This document shows, one piece after another, positions 33,705 to 45,363 of a stretch of DNA of 64,000 bases; position 1 is the first letter of the stretch; every line of letters begins with the position of its first letter. Both the position numbers and the translations under genes were made by a program. The notes beneath the pieces are model-generated. The model was given only the letters and a program-made list of their open reading frames with translations. It had not been told where the DNA came from and made no database searches. Source of the DNA: Podospora bellae-mahoneyi (taxonomy: Eukaryota; Ascomycota; Sordariomycetes; Sordariales; Podosporaceae); assembly GCF_035222275.1 (NCBI RefSeq), contig NC_085884.1, positions 744,001 to 808,000 of the forward strand. The letters are read 5' to 3'.

Positions 33705-35010
33705 ATGAGGCCAAAAGATGAAGATATTCTTGTCACTGAGAGTTCAACGCCCAAAGATGGAATACTTTCCGACCCTGAGAAGAACGCGGAAGTAACTGAG
33801 GAGGCAAACTCCAATGGCCACCGAGGCCCCTTACTATGTTTTCACCAAAGGCTAAAAGTTATGAATCAGCATGTCCGCATCATTCTAGGCCATGTTTTCA
33901 ACGATGAGCAGCTACATCTAGTATCCCGAATTGGTGCCCGTGGCCCACGATCTTGGAGTGTCCATTGCGTTAGTTAACCTGAGCGTGACGACGTATCTCA
34001 TCGTGGCGGCGATCGCCCCCTCATTCATGGGAGATATGGCAGATCAGACTGGAGGACGACCCGTGTTCATGGTTTTGTTCGTCCTAATGATCTCTGCCAA
34101 CGCGGGGGATTGCCCTCCAAACATCATACGCCGCTCTCCTGGTACTTCGTATGCTCCAGAGTGCTGGTGCATCAGGTAGGTTCTTACAACCATGTTCATG
34201 GGTCTGGCTTGGCCAAGATATTGACAGACGACAGCACTGGTAGCAATTACGTACGGAGTTATCGCCGATATCACAGAATCTAAAGACAGGGGCGGCTTTA
34301 TCGGCGTCTTCCTCAACTGGCATGTTTTCATCCTCCCACCAACACCCCCCACCTACCCCCTGTTAACATCCACTACTCAACAGGCAAATTCCTCGATTGG
34401 AACTACCGCCACACCATCTCGAAATTCCAACCCACCACCAACTAAACTGACCTCTTCCCCCTCGAAAACAACCCGCCTCTGCGGCATCTACCTCCTCATC
34501 CTCATCAGCTCCCTCGGCATCCTAGGCTACGGCCTAGCACTAATGACAAACGCCGTAACCAGCCCTCACCCTTACCCCCTTACCCCCATCCCTTCCTTAC
34601 CCACGTAGGTGCTGACACCAAAATAAACAAACCCAGCACATCTCCGGCATGATCTTCATGCAATTCCTCACAAGGATAACGACAGCGAGCAACTTCACAC
34701 AGTTCGTACAATTCCACCCTCTACCCCCTACCTTCCGTCCCATCCTGACTAACTTTACCATGTTCCCGAGATGACAATCACCCTCCCGGCAGACATGAAC
34801 GTCGAGAAGTCAGCCACGGCTCAAGGGGCATGCAGTATCGTCAGGTGTCTCGGTGCCGGCACCGGCATCGCCGTCACGCAACCGTTGGCTGACGCTGTGG
34901 GATTGGGGTGGTGCTTCGCAATCTAGGCAATCTTCATGGCAACCGAGGCACCTCTCGTGTGGCTTTTGCAATCTCGTGGGCCATCGTGGGGAAATAACAA
35001 GACTGTTCAA
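33705..35010 (+). pseudogene. decayed MFS transporter gene (DHA1-type drug:H+ antiporter)
   Basis: A polar N-terminal part (STPKDGILSDPEKNAE) leads into MFS helices: SMSASF, MFSTMSSYI, then YPELVPVAHDLGVSIALVNL, TTYLIVAAIAPSFMGDMADQ (motif A follows as TGGRPVFM) and ALLVLRMLQSAGAS. A 59-nt intron at 34176-34234 still splices in phase to ALVAITYGVIADITESKDRG. Near the end MNVEKSATAQGACSIVRCLG and ADAVGLGWCF match the C-terminal half of Qdr/Dtr-like antiporters. In the best frame, stop codons lie at 33853, 33862, 33886 and 33919, and a one-base shift falls in a G run near 34106. Much of the central loop and several helices are missing or scrambled after 34320. It is not functional. Confidence 0.75.
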
Positions 35011-35299
35011 CACACATCAGGGTCACAAAGTACAGTTTTGCCGAATAGACACCATCACTTTCATCACAAACAACCTATCACACAAATGCCACACATGCTA
35101 AACAGTCCCAGTTCCAAAGAGCAGGAAGTCCTATTGATCGCTTCGGGAGACTTCATCGCTGCCCAACAACCTGATCTTGCAACGCTTATACAATATCTGA
35201 CAAGTTATACATGCACCTAACACTTGGAGGCCGTTGTACATTTCCACATCTTTTCTTTCTCGTCCTTTCAATCATGCCACATCGAAATCTGTTCTCCCA

Positions 35300-38200
35300 T
35301 CACTCGCCACCCCTGCTCCCACGTCTGCTACCAGATCTCTGTGACCACATGGTTGGGTGCATCTGCAATCCAGCAATCTCCGGATTCCACTTGGTGGGAT
35401 TGGTGTGGCGCGTAATCAGCATACGCACAGCAGCGTAGGCGATCAACAAACAGCCAAATGCCATAGGGATGAGCCAGTACAGGGGCAGCAAGTTGCGGGT
35501 GGTGCCAAAGACAATTTCAACACCGGGCGTGTAGATGATAAAGGCGGCGAGCGCAGCGCCGGCAAGAATGCAGTAAAAGGTGACCCGGTTGGCGAACATG
35601 TATCGACCAAAGGGCAGAGTATAACGAGTCTTGCATGCAAAAAGGTTGAACATCTGCATCGTCATGATAGCCCAGTAGTACATCGACTGTGCTTCGGCCA
35701 GGATGTCGTACTGGGTCTGGCCATCGATTCCCTTGTACGGCGCCGCGTCCTTGGTCCAGTAGTTTGTCGGAGCTCCAGCGCCCTTTTGCATGAGATATGC
35801 ATCACGCATAGAGATACCGCGCATGTGAAGAACGAAGAAGAACGAAAACATGGCGCCAACGGCCTCGATGATTCCGATCTCGAGATAAGCCCAGGACAAG
35901 AGAGGCCCGTCGACCAAGACTTCGGCGTCGCCACCCTCAAACTTGTCGGCCCAGTACTGTTTGGTGAAGATGTGACCGGTATTGTGAAGTAGAGTCTTGA
36001 ACTTGCTGCGGTTTTCGGGAGGCAGTATGACCACATTGGCCTCCTGGTCCCATCGACCCCCGGTGCGACGAATCTGGCGGCGGCGAAATCTCTCGGCGGA
36101 CTCTGGGGTGACAGGTTTCCGAGGTGGTAGCTTCATCAAACCCTCGCTGGTCTCGGGGGGATCCTGGTGATCAAAAAGTCAGCGGCTGCATAATGTGGTA
36201 GAGAAAGTTGTTGATCTACCCAAGCGAATGATAGCGCCGCAATAAGCTCAAACCCCAGGTCAATGACAAGGATCAGAATCGCGGTAAGGGGAAGCGGAAT
36301 CGGAACAATGACGTAGAGCAAGTTGGGAATGACCTCCGGCATGGAATGGCTGATGGTGTACTTGATGGACTTCTTCAAATTGATAAAGATCAGTCGGCCC
36401 TCCTGAATACCACGTACAGTGCTGGCAAAGTTGTCATCAAGAAGAATCATGGAAGCTGCTTCCTTTGAAACATCGGAACCGGACTTGTTCATCGCAATGC
36501 CCAGGTCAGCCTTCTTCAGAGCGGGTGAATCATTCACACCGTCGCCAGTGACACCAACGATGTGGCCCATCTCTTGAGCCCGGCGAACAATCTCCAGTTT
36601 GTGCTTGGGGCTGGTGCGTGCGAAAATGATTTCGTCCTTCCAGAAGATGTCGTTCCACTGTTGGTCTGAGAGTCCGTCGATCTGCTCGCCGTGGATAACA
36701 ATAGCATTGTACTCGTGTTCTTGGACTTGTTCGATCAGTCGCTCGGTTCGCTTAGCAACCCTCTCCCGGGTCTCGCCGAGCATGAGGTTGATCTTCCGCG
36801 CAATTGCTTCCGCAGTGAGGGGATGGTCTCCGGTAACCATGATGACCTTGACGCCGGCAGCCCGGCAACTGCCAATCGCTTCGCGGACTCCGTGCTTGGG
36901 GGGATCTTGGAGAGACGCCAAACCGACAAACACAAAGTCCCCAAGAGGGTAGCTCTTGGCTTTCTTGTCAAAAGTAAAGTCCTCGGGATATTGGTCGCCA
37001 GGAAGCTCGAGCATTGCAAATCCCAAGACTCGGTGGCCACGAGAAGCCATGTCTTCGTAGATATCATCGTAGGCCCCCTTGTGGTCGTCAGTCAGAAGAG
37101 CATTGCTGCCATCCCCTCGGACAAGAAGGCGATTGCAAAGACGCCAAACCCGCTCAGGCGCTCCCTTGATGTACAGAGTCAATGCACCATTGCTGTGAGC
37201 CTTCTTGTGGATGCTCATGTGCCACTTTGTCTCTGAACTGAAGGGGATTTCGAAGACTTTTGGGTACTTCTCGGCCAAGTTGTCAAACCCCAGAAGTTGG
37301 TCACTGGCGTATCGTATCAGTCCGGACTCTGTGGCGTCACCTAGAATTTCCCTCTGATAGATCGGCACATCTGTTCTGTCAAACTTTGCTCGGGTGCACA
37401 GGGATGATATGTGAAGAATCTCCAGAATTCCAGGCGAATCAGGGGTGGCAATTCGACGGTCGACCAGAGCACCCCGCGCCGCTTCGTACATTGCGCCGCA
37501 AGTCCAAATATTGGCGACCGTCATTTGGTTTCGGGTAAGCGTGCCAGTCTTGTCGGTGGCCAACAAGGTAATGGCTCCGAGCGTTTCGACTCCTTGGAGA
37601 TCCTTGACGAGAACATTCTGACTGGCCATGCGCTTGGCAGCAATGGTCAAGAGGATGGTGACGGTGGCTGGCAGACCCTCGGGTACCCATGCAACGAACA
37701 CCCCAATGGCAAAGTTCAAAGCCAGAGAGACATTGTTGTTGTTCACCGGGAAGGAGACTCCGAAGAACGTCAGAGCGGTAAAGATGGCAATTGTGGCGAT
37801 GATCTTGACGAAATTTCCAATCTCAACGGTCAGAGGGGAGGTGACCTTTGCTTCGCCGGCCGTGAGGCTAGCAATTTGCCCCAGCACAGTGTTGTCTCCA
37901 GTCCGAATGACGATGCCGAATGCTTCGCCCGAGACGCAAAGAGTGCTGTTGAACATCAAGTTGTGTGCTTCCAACGGATTTTTCATGTCATTGTCCGTCG
38001 TCCGATCCTGCGGCTCGGACTCACCTGTAAGGGATGAGTTGTCGACTTTGCAATCCGAGGCCGAGAAGACCAGAATATCGGCTGGCGTCTTGTCGCCCAT
38101 CCGAACGAAAACCACATCGCCCGGGACCAATGCAGATGCATCGAGCTGGGAGAGCTTTCCGTCGCGCAGACACATGCACTTGGCCGGGATCATGTTTAGG

Positions 38201-38811
38201 AACGAATCGAGTAGAGCCTGAGACTTGCTTTGTTGGTAGAACTCGATGAAAGCATTGATGTTGGCAACTATGATGAGGATCGCCCCCAAATAAGTCTGCA
38301 TAGGGGCTTAGCAAGTGTGCAGAGAAAGAAGACAATTGGATGAAAAGGCACCAGGGTAACGTACATTGGGGAAGTTGGCTTTGAAGTCGATGGCGAGCAA
38401 GATGTACTCCAACACGCCGGCCAGGATCAACAGAAGATTGAAGAGACTGGTCAAGTAGTCGAGATATTTGAGAAACGGATGACGCTTCTTAGGAGGGGTC
38501 AAGACATTTTGGCCGTGCTCTTGAAGAAGAGCAACAGCCTGTTGGCTGGTCAGGCCAAAGCTTTCGGACGGCTTGTCGAGATTGATGATTGTTCTGTACT
38601 GGGTGGCGACATCTTGGGGTGACATGAGATGTTCAACAACATTGACCTTTCTCTCTTTCTCCTGCTGCCGCTCTCGGCGGGCTTTCTCTTCTCCGGTGAT
38701 GACCTGGGGGATGGAGGGTTTGTGAGGGATACTGACACGAGGACCAGGCGAGCGAACCGGCCTCTCCGTCGAGGTGAACTGGATCCTCTGGTTCGGGGGA
38801 CCAGCCATCAT
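35300..38811 (-). CDS. type IIC P-type ATPase (Na,K-ATPase alpha-like)
   Basis: Exons 38365-38811, 36220-38295 and 35300-36163 give 1,128 residues, all in phase 0. Layout: polar N-tail; TM1-2; actuator loop with TGES (239-242); TM4 with WVPEGLPATVT; phosphorylation site Asp397 in LLATDKTGTLTRN; nucleotide-binding domain with KGAPERVW; hinge GDGVNDSPALKKADLGIAM; and six C-terminal membrane helices. The VPEGLPATVT, LVKDLQGVETLG and MTVANIW segments place it with Na,K- and H,K-ATPase alpha chains, not with the ENA-type or SERCA pumps. Some ascomycetes carry such genes; no beta subunit gene is seen here. In TM5 the ion-site run TSNIPE of animal pumps is SHSMPE, and in TM6 DLGTD is DLGFE, so ion choice may differ. 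It is an intact gene among decayed neighbours. Confidence 0.92.
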
Positions 38812-39040
38812 GCAATCAGCTTAGGGTGATGTGACTGATGATGCGGTGATGTATGAACCTGGTGTGGAAGAGAGAAACAGAGGAAGTCAAAAATTTACAC
38901 AACGTGAAAATTTTCACAATTGTCTTGACGGAAGTCGCGTACACAAGGGAGGTAGGTATGATGTCGGGTCCAGAGTCGCGACTTCCAATCATGCTACCTA
39001 GGAACACCAGACTGCAAGAGGCCCCCTCCTGCACCTGGCA

Positions 39041-39290
39041 AGCTTCTTTACTCAAGAGAGAACCTTTACGGAGCCCCCTCTTTATCCAAGTAACCCCTCC
39101 CTCCCCCACCTGCCCTTTAAAGATAGTTACCAGGCCTTTAAAGATGGTTAAAAGGATTTAAAAATTATTAAAAGGCGTTTAAAGATAGTTTGAACGCTTG
39201 TTGATAGGTATGAGGGGGGGTGAGGGAGGGTGCTGGCAAGATAAATAGGGGGCTCCGTAAAGGTTGTCTCTCACTCAATGGAACAAGAGG
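39041..39290. mobile_element. MITE-like element with terminal inverted repeats
   Basis: About 250 bp bounded by inverted copies. The left copy (39056-39086) reads agagagaacctttacggagc then ccccctctttatc; the right copy (39244-39275, reverse complement) reads gagagacaacctttacggag then ccccctatttatc. The similarity continues inward in C-rich sequence (tccctcccc vs tccctcaccccccc). The centre has no coding capacity. This is the structure of a miniature inverted-repeat transposable element, a non-autonomous DNA transposon. The outer ends and target-site duplication could not be fixed. It lies 230-480 bp upstream of the ATPase start and just beyond the 3' end of the decayed MFS gene. Confidence 0.65.
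39113..39196. repeat. four-unit tandem repeat (20-21 bp) inside the MITE
   Basis: Four successive units share the pattern [cg]tttaaagat-a/g-gtta…: ctttaaagatagttaccagg, cctttaaagatggttaaaag (then g), atttaaaaattattaaaagg, and cgtttaaagatagtttgaac (then g). The period is 20-21 bp. The third unit is the most diverged and the most A+T-rich. The array fills almost the whole core between the C-rich inner parts of the inverted repeats. Confidence 0.75.
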
Positions 39291-39300
39291 TAGACCGGGC

Positions 39301-41248
39301 TCATCCCAATGCACCTGCCATCTTCGCCTTCTCAAGCCTTTGACCCCGAACAATGCTCCACAACCAGGCACCATGGACCACCTCATGGCTTCCCTCCTTA
39401 TCGATCCATACGTTGTCCAAAAATGTGCTCAGAACAACGCTTGGCCACATGATGGGAACCAAGGCAATGAATCCCCACAGGATTCCCGTCTTGGGGTCAG
39501 CATGATTGATCCCGCTTCTGTTGTTGAACACAGTCGACATGATGGTCAAGGCAATCGTACCTCCAAAAGGAACAGCAAACGTGACAATGCAGGTGATGGC
39601 AGCTGTCATGTGTGGAAAATATGCCAGTCCATGCAAACGATCCGAGGTTTGTGTTTGTGCCCACGCCGAAGCCGGCAAGTGCCATCATGCCGTAGACGAC
39701 GCTGGTTTTCTCGGTCCAACACGCATAAGGTAGAACGGAGATTGCAACTGCTGAAGTGACCGTTCCCAGCAAAAGCGCAGGCAAGGTTTGGCGAGGCCAG
39801 ACATTGATCCAGAACATGGCCATGTACACGCCAGCTGCAACTGCTTCTTAGCATAACCCCACTGGGATGGTTAAGATTGCAACTTACCTCCCTTCCCAGG
39901 CAGAAAATACAGCAAAGACAACCCAGAACCACTCGAATCATGCCCCATGACCTCGACAAAGTAAATGTCCATGAAGTACATCACCGAGTACATCGCCGCC
40001 CCCACCATCGAGTTGATGAACAACAGCAACCCGATATCCTTCCGCACCAGCAACCCCCAAGGCATCATCGCTTTCTGCCTCGGAAACACCCTGGCCATTT
40101 TCCTTCCTGGCACCATCGCCCACTGATGTCCCACCCACCCAACCGCCACCAACGGCACAACCACCGCAACAGACCCCCAATGCATACTCCCCTCCCGCCC
40201 ACGTAAGTCCCAAAATCAGCAGCCCCATCCCCGAAAGAAACAACACCTGCCCCCCATAATCTATCGTGCCCATCCTCCTCCCCAACTTGACCAACCTCGT
40301 CGCCTCATCGTCACCACCGTCTCCATCCCCCACCCCCACAGCACCAACTAATTCCCCTCTCAAAACCCACCAAACAACCCCCATCCCCAGCGCTCCAACC
40401 GGTACATTAACCCCAAAGCACCACCTCCACCCCTCCCTCCCCGACTCAGAAACCCACCCACCACAGGCCCAACCCCAAACCCAACAGCAGCAAACACCGC
40501 GAAGAGGGTCTAGTTCTTGGCGTACTCAGCCAGGCTTACTCTGTCAGCCAGTATAGTCCTGACACAAACACTCATACCCGCCGCTCCCACCCCCTGCACC
40601 CCTCTTCCGAATAACATCACTCCCTATTCCGCAGAGGAGGCCAAAGGGGAAGCGACGCATATTGCCGAGCCGACCATCAGGATGAGAATGGAAAGCTGAA
40701 GGGAGGGATACCGGCCGAAAATGTCGACGACCTAGGCCCAGAGGGGGAGGAAGGAAGCGGAGGGGAGGTTGAAGGAGGTGGTGAGCCAGTTTAGTTGGGA
40801 TTTTGGTCTGGCATCAGGGTCAGGTGTTGTCATGGAGATGGGGGATGGTCGGGGGGAAGGGGGGGGTTGGTTGAGGACAAGCCAAAATCTGAAACTATGG
40901 AGGGCAAGGCAGAGGCGATGATTGTCATGTCAAGGGCCTGGAGGGTGTAAGGGAGGAGGAGGCCAAGGGTGAGCTTGAGGCGGTGTTCACGGCGGAGGGA
41001 CTTGGCTGCTTTGAGCTGGACGTGGTCTGCTTCCTCTGTCTGATCAGCGGCCACCATGCTAATGGGGTTCGCTGAGGAGGTGGAAACATGGCTGGATGAA
41101 CTCCGCCTGAGGAAGGGGTTGTCCACGATACTGGCGGTGTTTCTTCTTGGCGTATCAAACTGCTAGATACATTTTCTCGGGTCGAAGAATCTTTCGAGGT
41201 TGAGTTGGCGACAGGGAAGGTTTGTGAAGAAGGAGGCCCTATGGTCAC
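39301..41248 (-). pseudogene. decayed MFS transporter gene (DHA2/14-helix type)
   Basis: From the N-terminus (41248) a Ser/Thr-rich tail leads to LLLPYTLQALDMTIIASALP, then QLNWLTTSFNL, VVDIFGRYPSLQLSILIL (motif A), GVQGVGAAGMSV, WRWCFGVNVPVGALGMGVVW (motif C region), TIDYGGQVLFLSGMGLLIL, and the C-terminal helices ending PKTGILWGFIALVPIMWPSV. The D-M-T-I motif in TM1 and overall order fit drug:H+ antiporter family 2. In-frame stops lie at 40732-40734, 40624-40626 and 40510-40512, and several frame changes occur, one of them near the N-terminus. The gene ends right beside the MITE. Not functional. Confidence 0.8.
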
Positions 41249-41963
41249 GACGGCTCTTCAAGGTAAGCGGCAGGTTGGTCTTCACAGTAGAATGGGAGAC
41301 CTCGCATCTTAAATACATGTCCTTCACGCCCGTCTGAGAACCTAAAACCCTGCTCTACTATAACTATAAACATCAGAGACCTCAGCATGACATAATGTTC
41401 GACCTTGATATCACAGGGAGAGGCGCAATACCTGTTTGGGAAACATCGAGACCGTTGATTGGCCAATACCATGAGACCTATAGGTCTTTCCTTGGAAGCA
41501 TGGCTCGGGTTCGTCGGTTTGTTCGGGTTCGGTGCCAAGGCCTACAGTCAGCTCGGCTGAGCCCAACTGGTTGACCATGATGACTGCTTGGGGCTGGTTG
41601 ATAAGGCAAAGATCTTCACAGTATCTCATATCCGGCAAAGTCATGGACTTCGCAACAAATTGTTCAGTATTGGAGCTTGTCAAGTCTTGTCTGTAAACTC
41701 CAGACTACTATCAACGCCTAGCTCCATGCAAAATGTCTATGGAATGACGAAAAGGAGACAACCGACACGGAGCAGAGAATTTTGATGCCCATGTCTCACC
41801 GGCATATACTTCATAAACCCCCCTTCTTCCCTCCCAAACCATACTGCAACGCCAAATTCTCAACGCACGAGACCCTTGTTATTTCTTAACCCGAGATAAA
41901 AACGCAAAGCCAACTTTTTGAACCCGACCATCCACCAGAACCTACCCCCAATCACTGTTGCGG
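41249..41963. other. intergenic, 3' of TPS1
   Basis: About 715 bases. Open frames show no family features. It holds the TPS1 3' UTR and the 5' flank of the decayed transporter gene. It marks the right edge of the accessory stretch. Confidence 0.35.
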
Positions 41964-43661
41964 CTATTCCGTCTCCTCATCACCCGTCACAGCACAAACA
42001 GCATCGTGCACCACCTCGACGCCGTTGTTGGCCACTTCGGCAACACCCTCAGCGGCGCTCTTAATCGCCCGTCTGGTGGTCTGCTCAGCCTGTTGCTCCT
42101 CAAAAGTTGGAATCCTAGTCAACTCCGTCACGAAGCTCTGGCCCCACCAAGCGCTAGTGTACTTGAACACATATCGCTCCAGCTTGCGGTAGTTAGCCTC
42201 GCGCTGTTCGGGGCTCATGGTGACGGCGTCGTGGATGGCGTTGGCCAGCTCTTCCGTGTTCCAGGGATTGACGATCAGACTTCCATTAAGACTCTGAGCC
42301 GCTCCAGTAAACTCGGACAGGATCATGACTCCGTGACGCTCTCTCTGTGTGGCGATGTATTCGTATGACACCAGGTTCATGCCGTCGCGGGTGGAGCTGA
42401 CCAGGCAGACATCGCTGACAGCGTAGAGTGCCGTGAGCTCATCAAACGAGACAGACTGGTGGAGGAAGTGGATGGGCATGAACTCAATCGTGCCAAACCT
42501 CCCATTGATGCGGCCCACAAGCTCATTAACGACGGCTCGCAAGTTCTGGTATTCCTCCACATCTTGACGACTTGGCACCGCCACCTGCACCAGAACAATC
42601 TTGCCAATCCACTCGGGATGTTCGGTGAGGAACACCTCCAACGCGTGGAGTTTTTGGGGGACACCCTTGATGTAGTCAAGGCGATCCACACCAACGATGA
42701 GCTTGACGCCCTCGAACTTGCGTTTCAAGGCGGCGATACGCGCTTGAACACTCGGCTTCTTCAAGCCTTCAACAAACTTCTCGGGGTCGATGCCGATTGG
42801 GAAAGCGCCGACGGTAACGAACCTGCCATTCCAGTCAACCCCATTAGGTGTTGTTGGAGTAGACCTGAATGTGTTAGCATGATGGCTTCATGAGAAAGCG
42901 GTGGAAAGCACTCACAATATCCTCGAGCAACTGCTCAGGAAATGTCTGGCATAATCGTAGGTGTGGAAGCCGATCAAGTCGCATTCCAAGATCCCTAGTA
43001 ACAGTTGCTCTCTGACCGGGAGAATGCGATAGATCTCACTGCTGGGGAATGGCGTGTGCAAGAAGAAGCCAATCTTTACATTCTTCTTGGAGTTTCCAAT
43101 CTCCTCGCGCAACATTTGCGGGAGCAGCATGAGATGGTAGTCGTGGACCCAGACCAGATCGCCGTCTTGTACGTCTTTGACCACCTCCTTGGCAAATAAT
43201 CTGTTGACATCGCGGTAGGCAGCCCAAGCAGCCTCGTCGAATGTGATCTCACCGGGGTGGTAGTGGAAGAGTGGCCACAAGATCGAGTCTGGAGAAAGAA
43301 GTAGGGGTTAGCCAGCGATACTTGGAGAAAAGCCGCGACGCTCAAGGGGCTACTCACTCGCAAAGCCGTTGTAGTGACGGTCAGCCAGCTCATCGTCGAC
43401 GAACACGGGGTAAGCGTTGTATTTCTCTTTGAGCTGTTCTCTCATGGGACCGATTTCCGCCTCGGGCACCTCCAGGCCGGGCCACCCATACCACTGGAAG
43501 CTGGTGGCCTTGGACAAGCCGCTGAGACCAGTGACAAGACCACCTGAGGACATGGAGAAGCTGTATTGGCCATCGTCTGTTCGCTTGATGGTGATGGGAA
43601 GGCGATTTGAGATTAGGAGGAGGCGACCGGACGAGCCGTTTTCGTCAACGAGGCCGGGCAT
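41964..43661 (-). CDS. TPS1: alpha,alpha-trehalose-phosphate synthase (UDP-forming)
   Basis: Exons 43358-43661, 42916-43288 and 41964-42864 (introns 69 and 51 nt) give 525 residues. It is a GT20 glycosyltransferase of GT-B fold that makes trehalose-6-phosphate from UDP-glucose and glucose-6-phosphate. Visible motifs are SNRLPITI and SSGGLVTGLSG in the N-terminal nucleotide loop, WPLFHYHPGEITFDE, VWVHDYHLMLLPQMLRE, FFLHTPFPSSEIYR, VGVDRLDYIKGVPQKL (donor site) and SSTRDGMNLVSYEYIA. Length matches fungal Tps1, with no phosphatase domain. The C-terminal 45 residues are Ala/Glu-rich and family-variable. Trehalose synthesis supports stress survival and spores. An upstream in-frame open stretch to 44006 is not part of the protein; the start MPGLVDENG is taken because the family begins close to it. 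Confidence 0.95.
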
Positions 43662-43714
43662 TGCGGGTAACGAGTTTGGGGGTTGACAGCGCGGATTGCG
43701 AGGAACGAATGGTG

Positions 43715-43759
43715 AGGGGAGCGCCTGCGATGCAGCGCTCTGGGGTATGTTACGAGGGG
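43715..43759 (-). promoter_or_regulatory. two STRE-type (CCCCT) motifs upstream of TPS1
   Basis: AGGGG on the plus strand (CCCCT for the gene) occurs at 43715-43719 and 43755-43759, 54-98 bp before the start codon. CCCCT stress-response elements drive TPS1 in yeast through Msn2/4-type zinc fingers. Five-base motifs are common by chance, so this is only suggestive. Confidence 0.3.
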
Positions 43760-45363
43760 AGGTCCTGCCTGCGCGACAGTGTCTTGAAGGATTTGTATTA
43801 GGTTGGGAGTCGGTTCCTGAAGAGAGGTGATGATAAAGAGCAACGGCTATCCTTTTGTTGCTAAGTTCTGGAATGTTTGACAGCGGCCAGCTGTGGATCG
43901 ACTGTGCCTCTGGTGACGTTGTCGACTGGTGCACCTGCAAATGAAAGCTTGGAAACCGTTCGAGCTGCTCTTCAATGCGGGGCAGGCGCAGTGCAGCGAC
44001 AGCCAAGGGCGGGGTAACAACTTGGAATTAGTTCAGGTCGGGTTGTCAAACAGCTCCGGGATGGGCGATGAGCTTTCCTTTATGTATATGGAAATAGCTA
44101 GCTATGTGCATGTGAAGGCTCTGAGCGGGATATATGTAGTGTAATGAGGATGCTGACTGCTATTGCGAAGAACCTGTCATCTTTATCGATTCTCACAGCT
44201 TTCGAATCCGTCGACGTAATTTTTTGGGCGGGATCAAAGGATGCCGAGTGCGGGACAGATGGCACCCCTGCCCGCATCAGCTAAAAGGCCAGAAACGCCA
44301 CGATAAAATCCCGGCAAGTCTCCACCCTGTCCCATCACCATGTCACCGTTATCAAGAGCATCACTTGTTGAGAGGAAGGCACAATTCCCTATATTTGTCT
44401 CTGGATCCTGATATCTTGGCCAGGCTGCGACGCTGAAATCGCCATTTTGCACCTTTCAACCGGCCACAACCACGACAGGGATTCATCAAATGGCGCACCA
44501 TACGACGATGCACCGTGGTGGCCATGCAGAGCGCACCGAGCCGAAATCTCTTGTTTGAGATGTTTTTTTTCTCTTTGCTCTCGCCTGCCCAGATCGTGAT
44601 TTCGGACCTTCTTTCCAGCCGTGACCCGCTTGGCTCACACTTTAATACTGAACCACTGTTCAGAAACTGGAGGCCTGACAGCAAGACGACAGGACAGGAC
44701 TCTGGAGGAATGTTCTTTGCTATTCTTCAGTCTGCACGTTTCTTCAGCAGGACCCGCTCCTGTCGTCAGCCTGGCTCAACGGCGCGCGGGCCACATGCTC
44801 CTGGGCAACAAAACAGCTCAGGACACCAGCGACTGAACACCAAGAGCTGCACAACCTGAGATGTCACTTTTTTTTGGAACCTTGACTTTAGCCGTCCAAG
44901 GTCGGTCGGCTGGACTGCGGAGCAATTCCAGGCCAATCAAACGGCCACAACCCCCCCCATGTCACCTGCTGCCCGATTTCTTTGTCAATCGACCGGACCG
45001 AGACGCCCAGCAGCCTTGTTGGACCCACATCCGAAGCCACGATCGAAACGGAGTGCTGCGATCTGGAACGGTAGCCCGGCTTGGCATCATCCTCGATTAT
45101 ACAATTACATGGACGGCGACATGCCCGAGAGGGCTACCAAGTTTGCATTGATACTGCACTGTGATGCAGGCTACGGGCATTCTCTCAACAGCAAACAGCA
45201 AGTTGAAACAGACCACTGACAGTTCGGATGGTTTTAAAGCCATCAGTCATGTGGATCTCCCGTGCAACACATCCATGTTGTGATGCCTGTGATGTGTCAC
45301 CTCTTAGGTAAAGTATATATAAGTTATAACTAAGTAAAGAGAGCTAGATAGTACTTGAAGCCA
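43760..45363. other. 1.6-kb intergenic region between TPS1 and the P450 gene
   Basis: No coding frame with family features was recognised. It includes A+T-rich sequence (gtatatataagttataacta, 45314-45333) just 3' of the P450 stop, probably part of that gene's 3' region. It also holds a long TPS1 leader/promoter. Confidence 0.4.

Noticed and set aside
31140-41248. Accessory stretch as a retroelement or large DNA transposon
   Set aside because: No reverse transcriptase, integrase, transposase or long terminal repeats were seen; all remnants are of host-type genes apart from the small MITE.
44361-44684. Open frames in the TPS1-P450 intergenic region
   Set aside because: Several overlapping frames of about 100 codons on both strands, none with a family feature or splice support.
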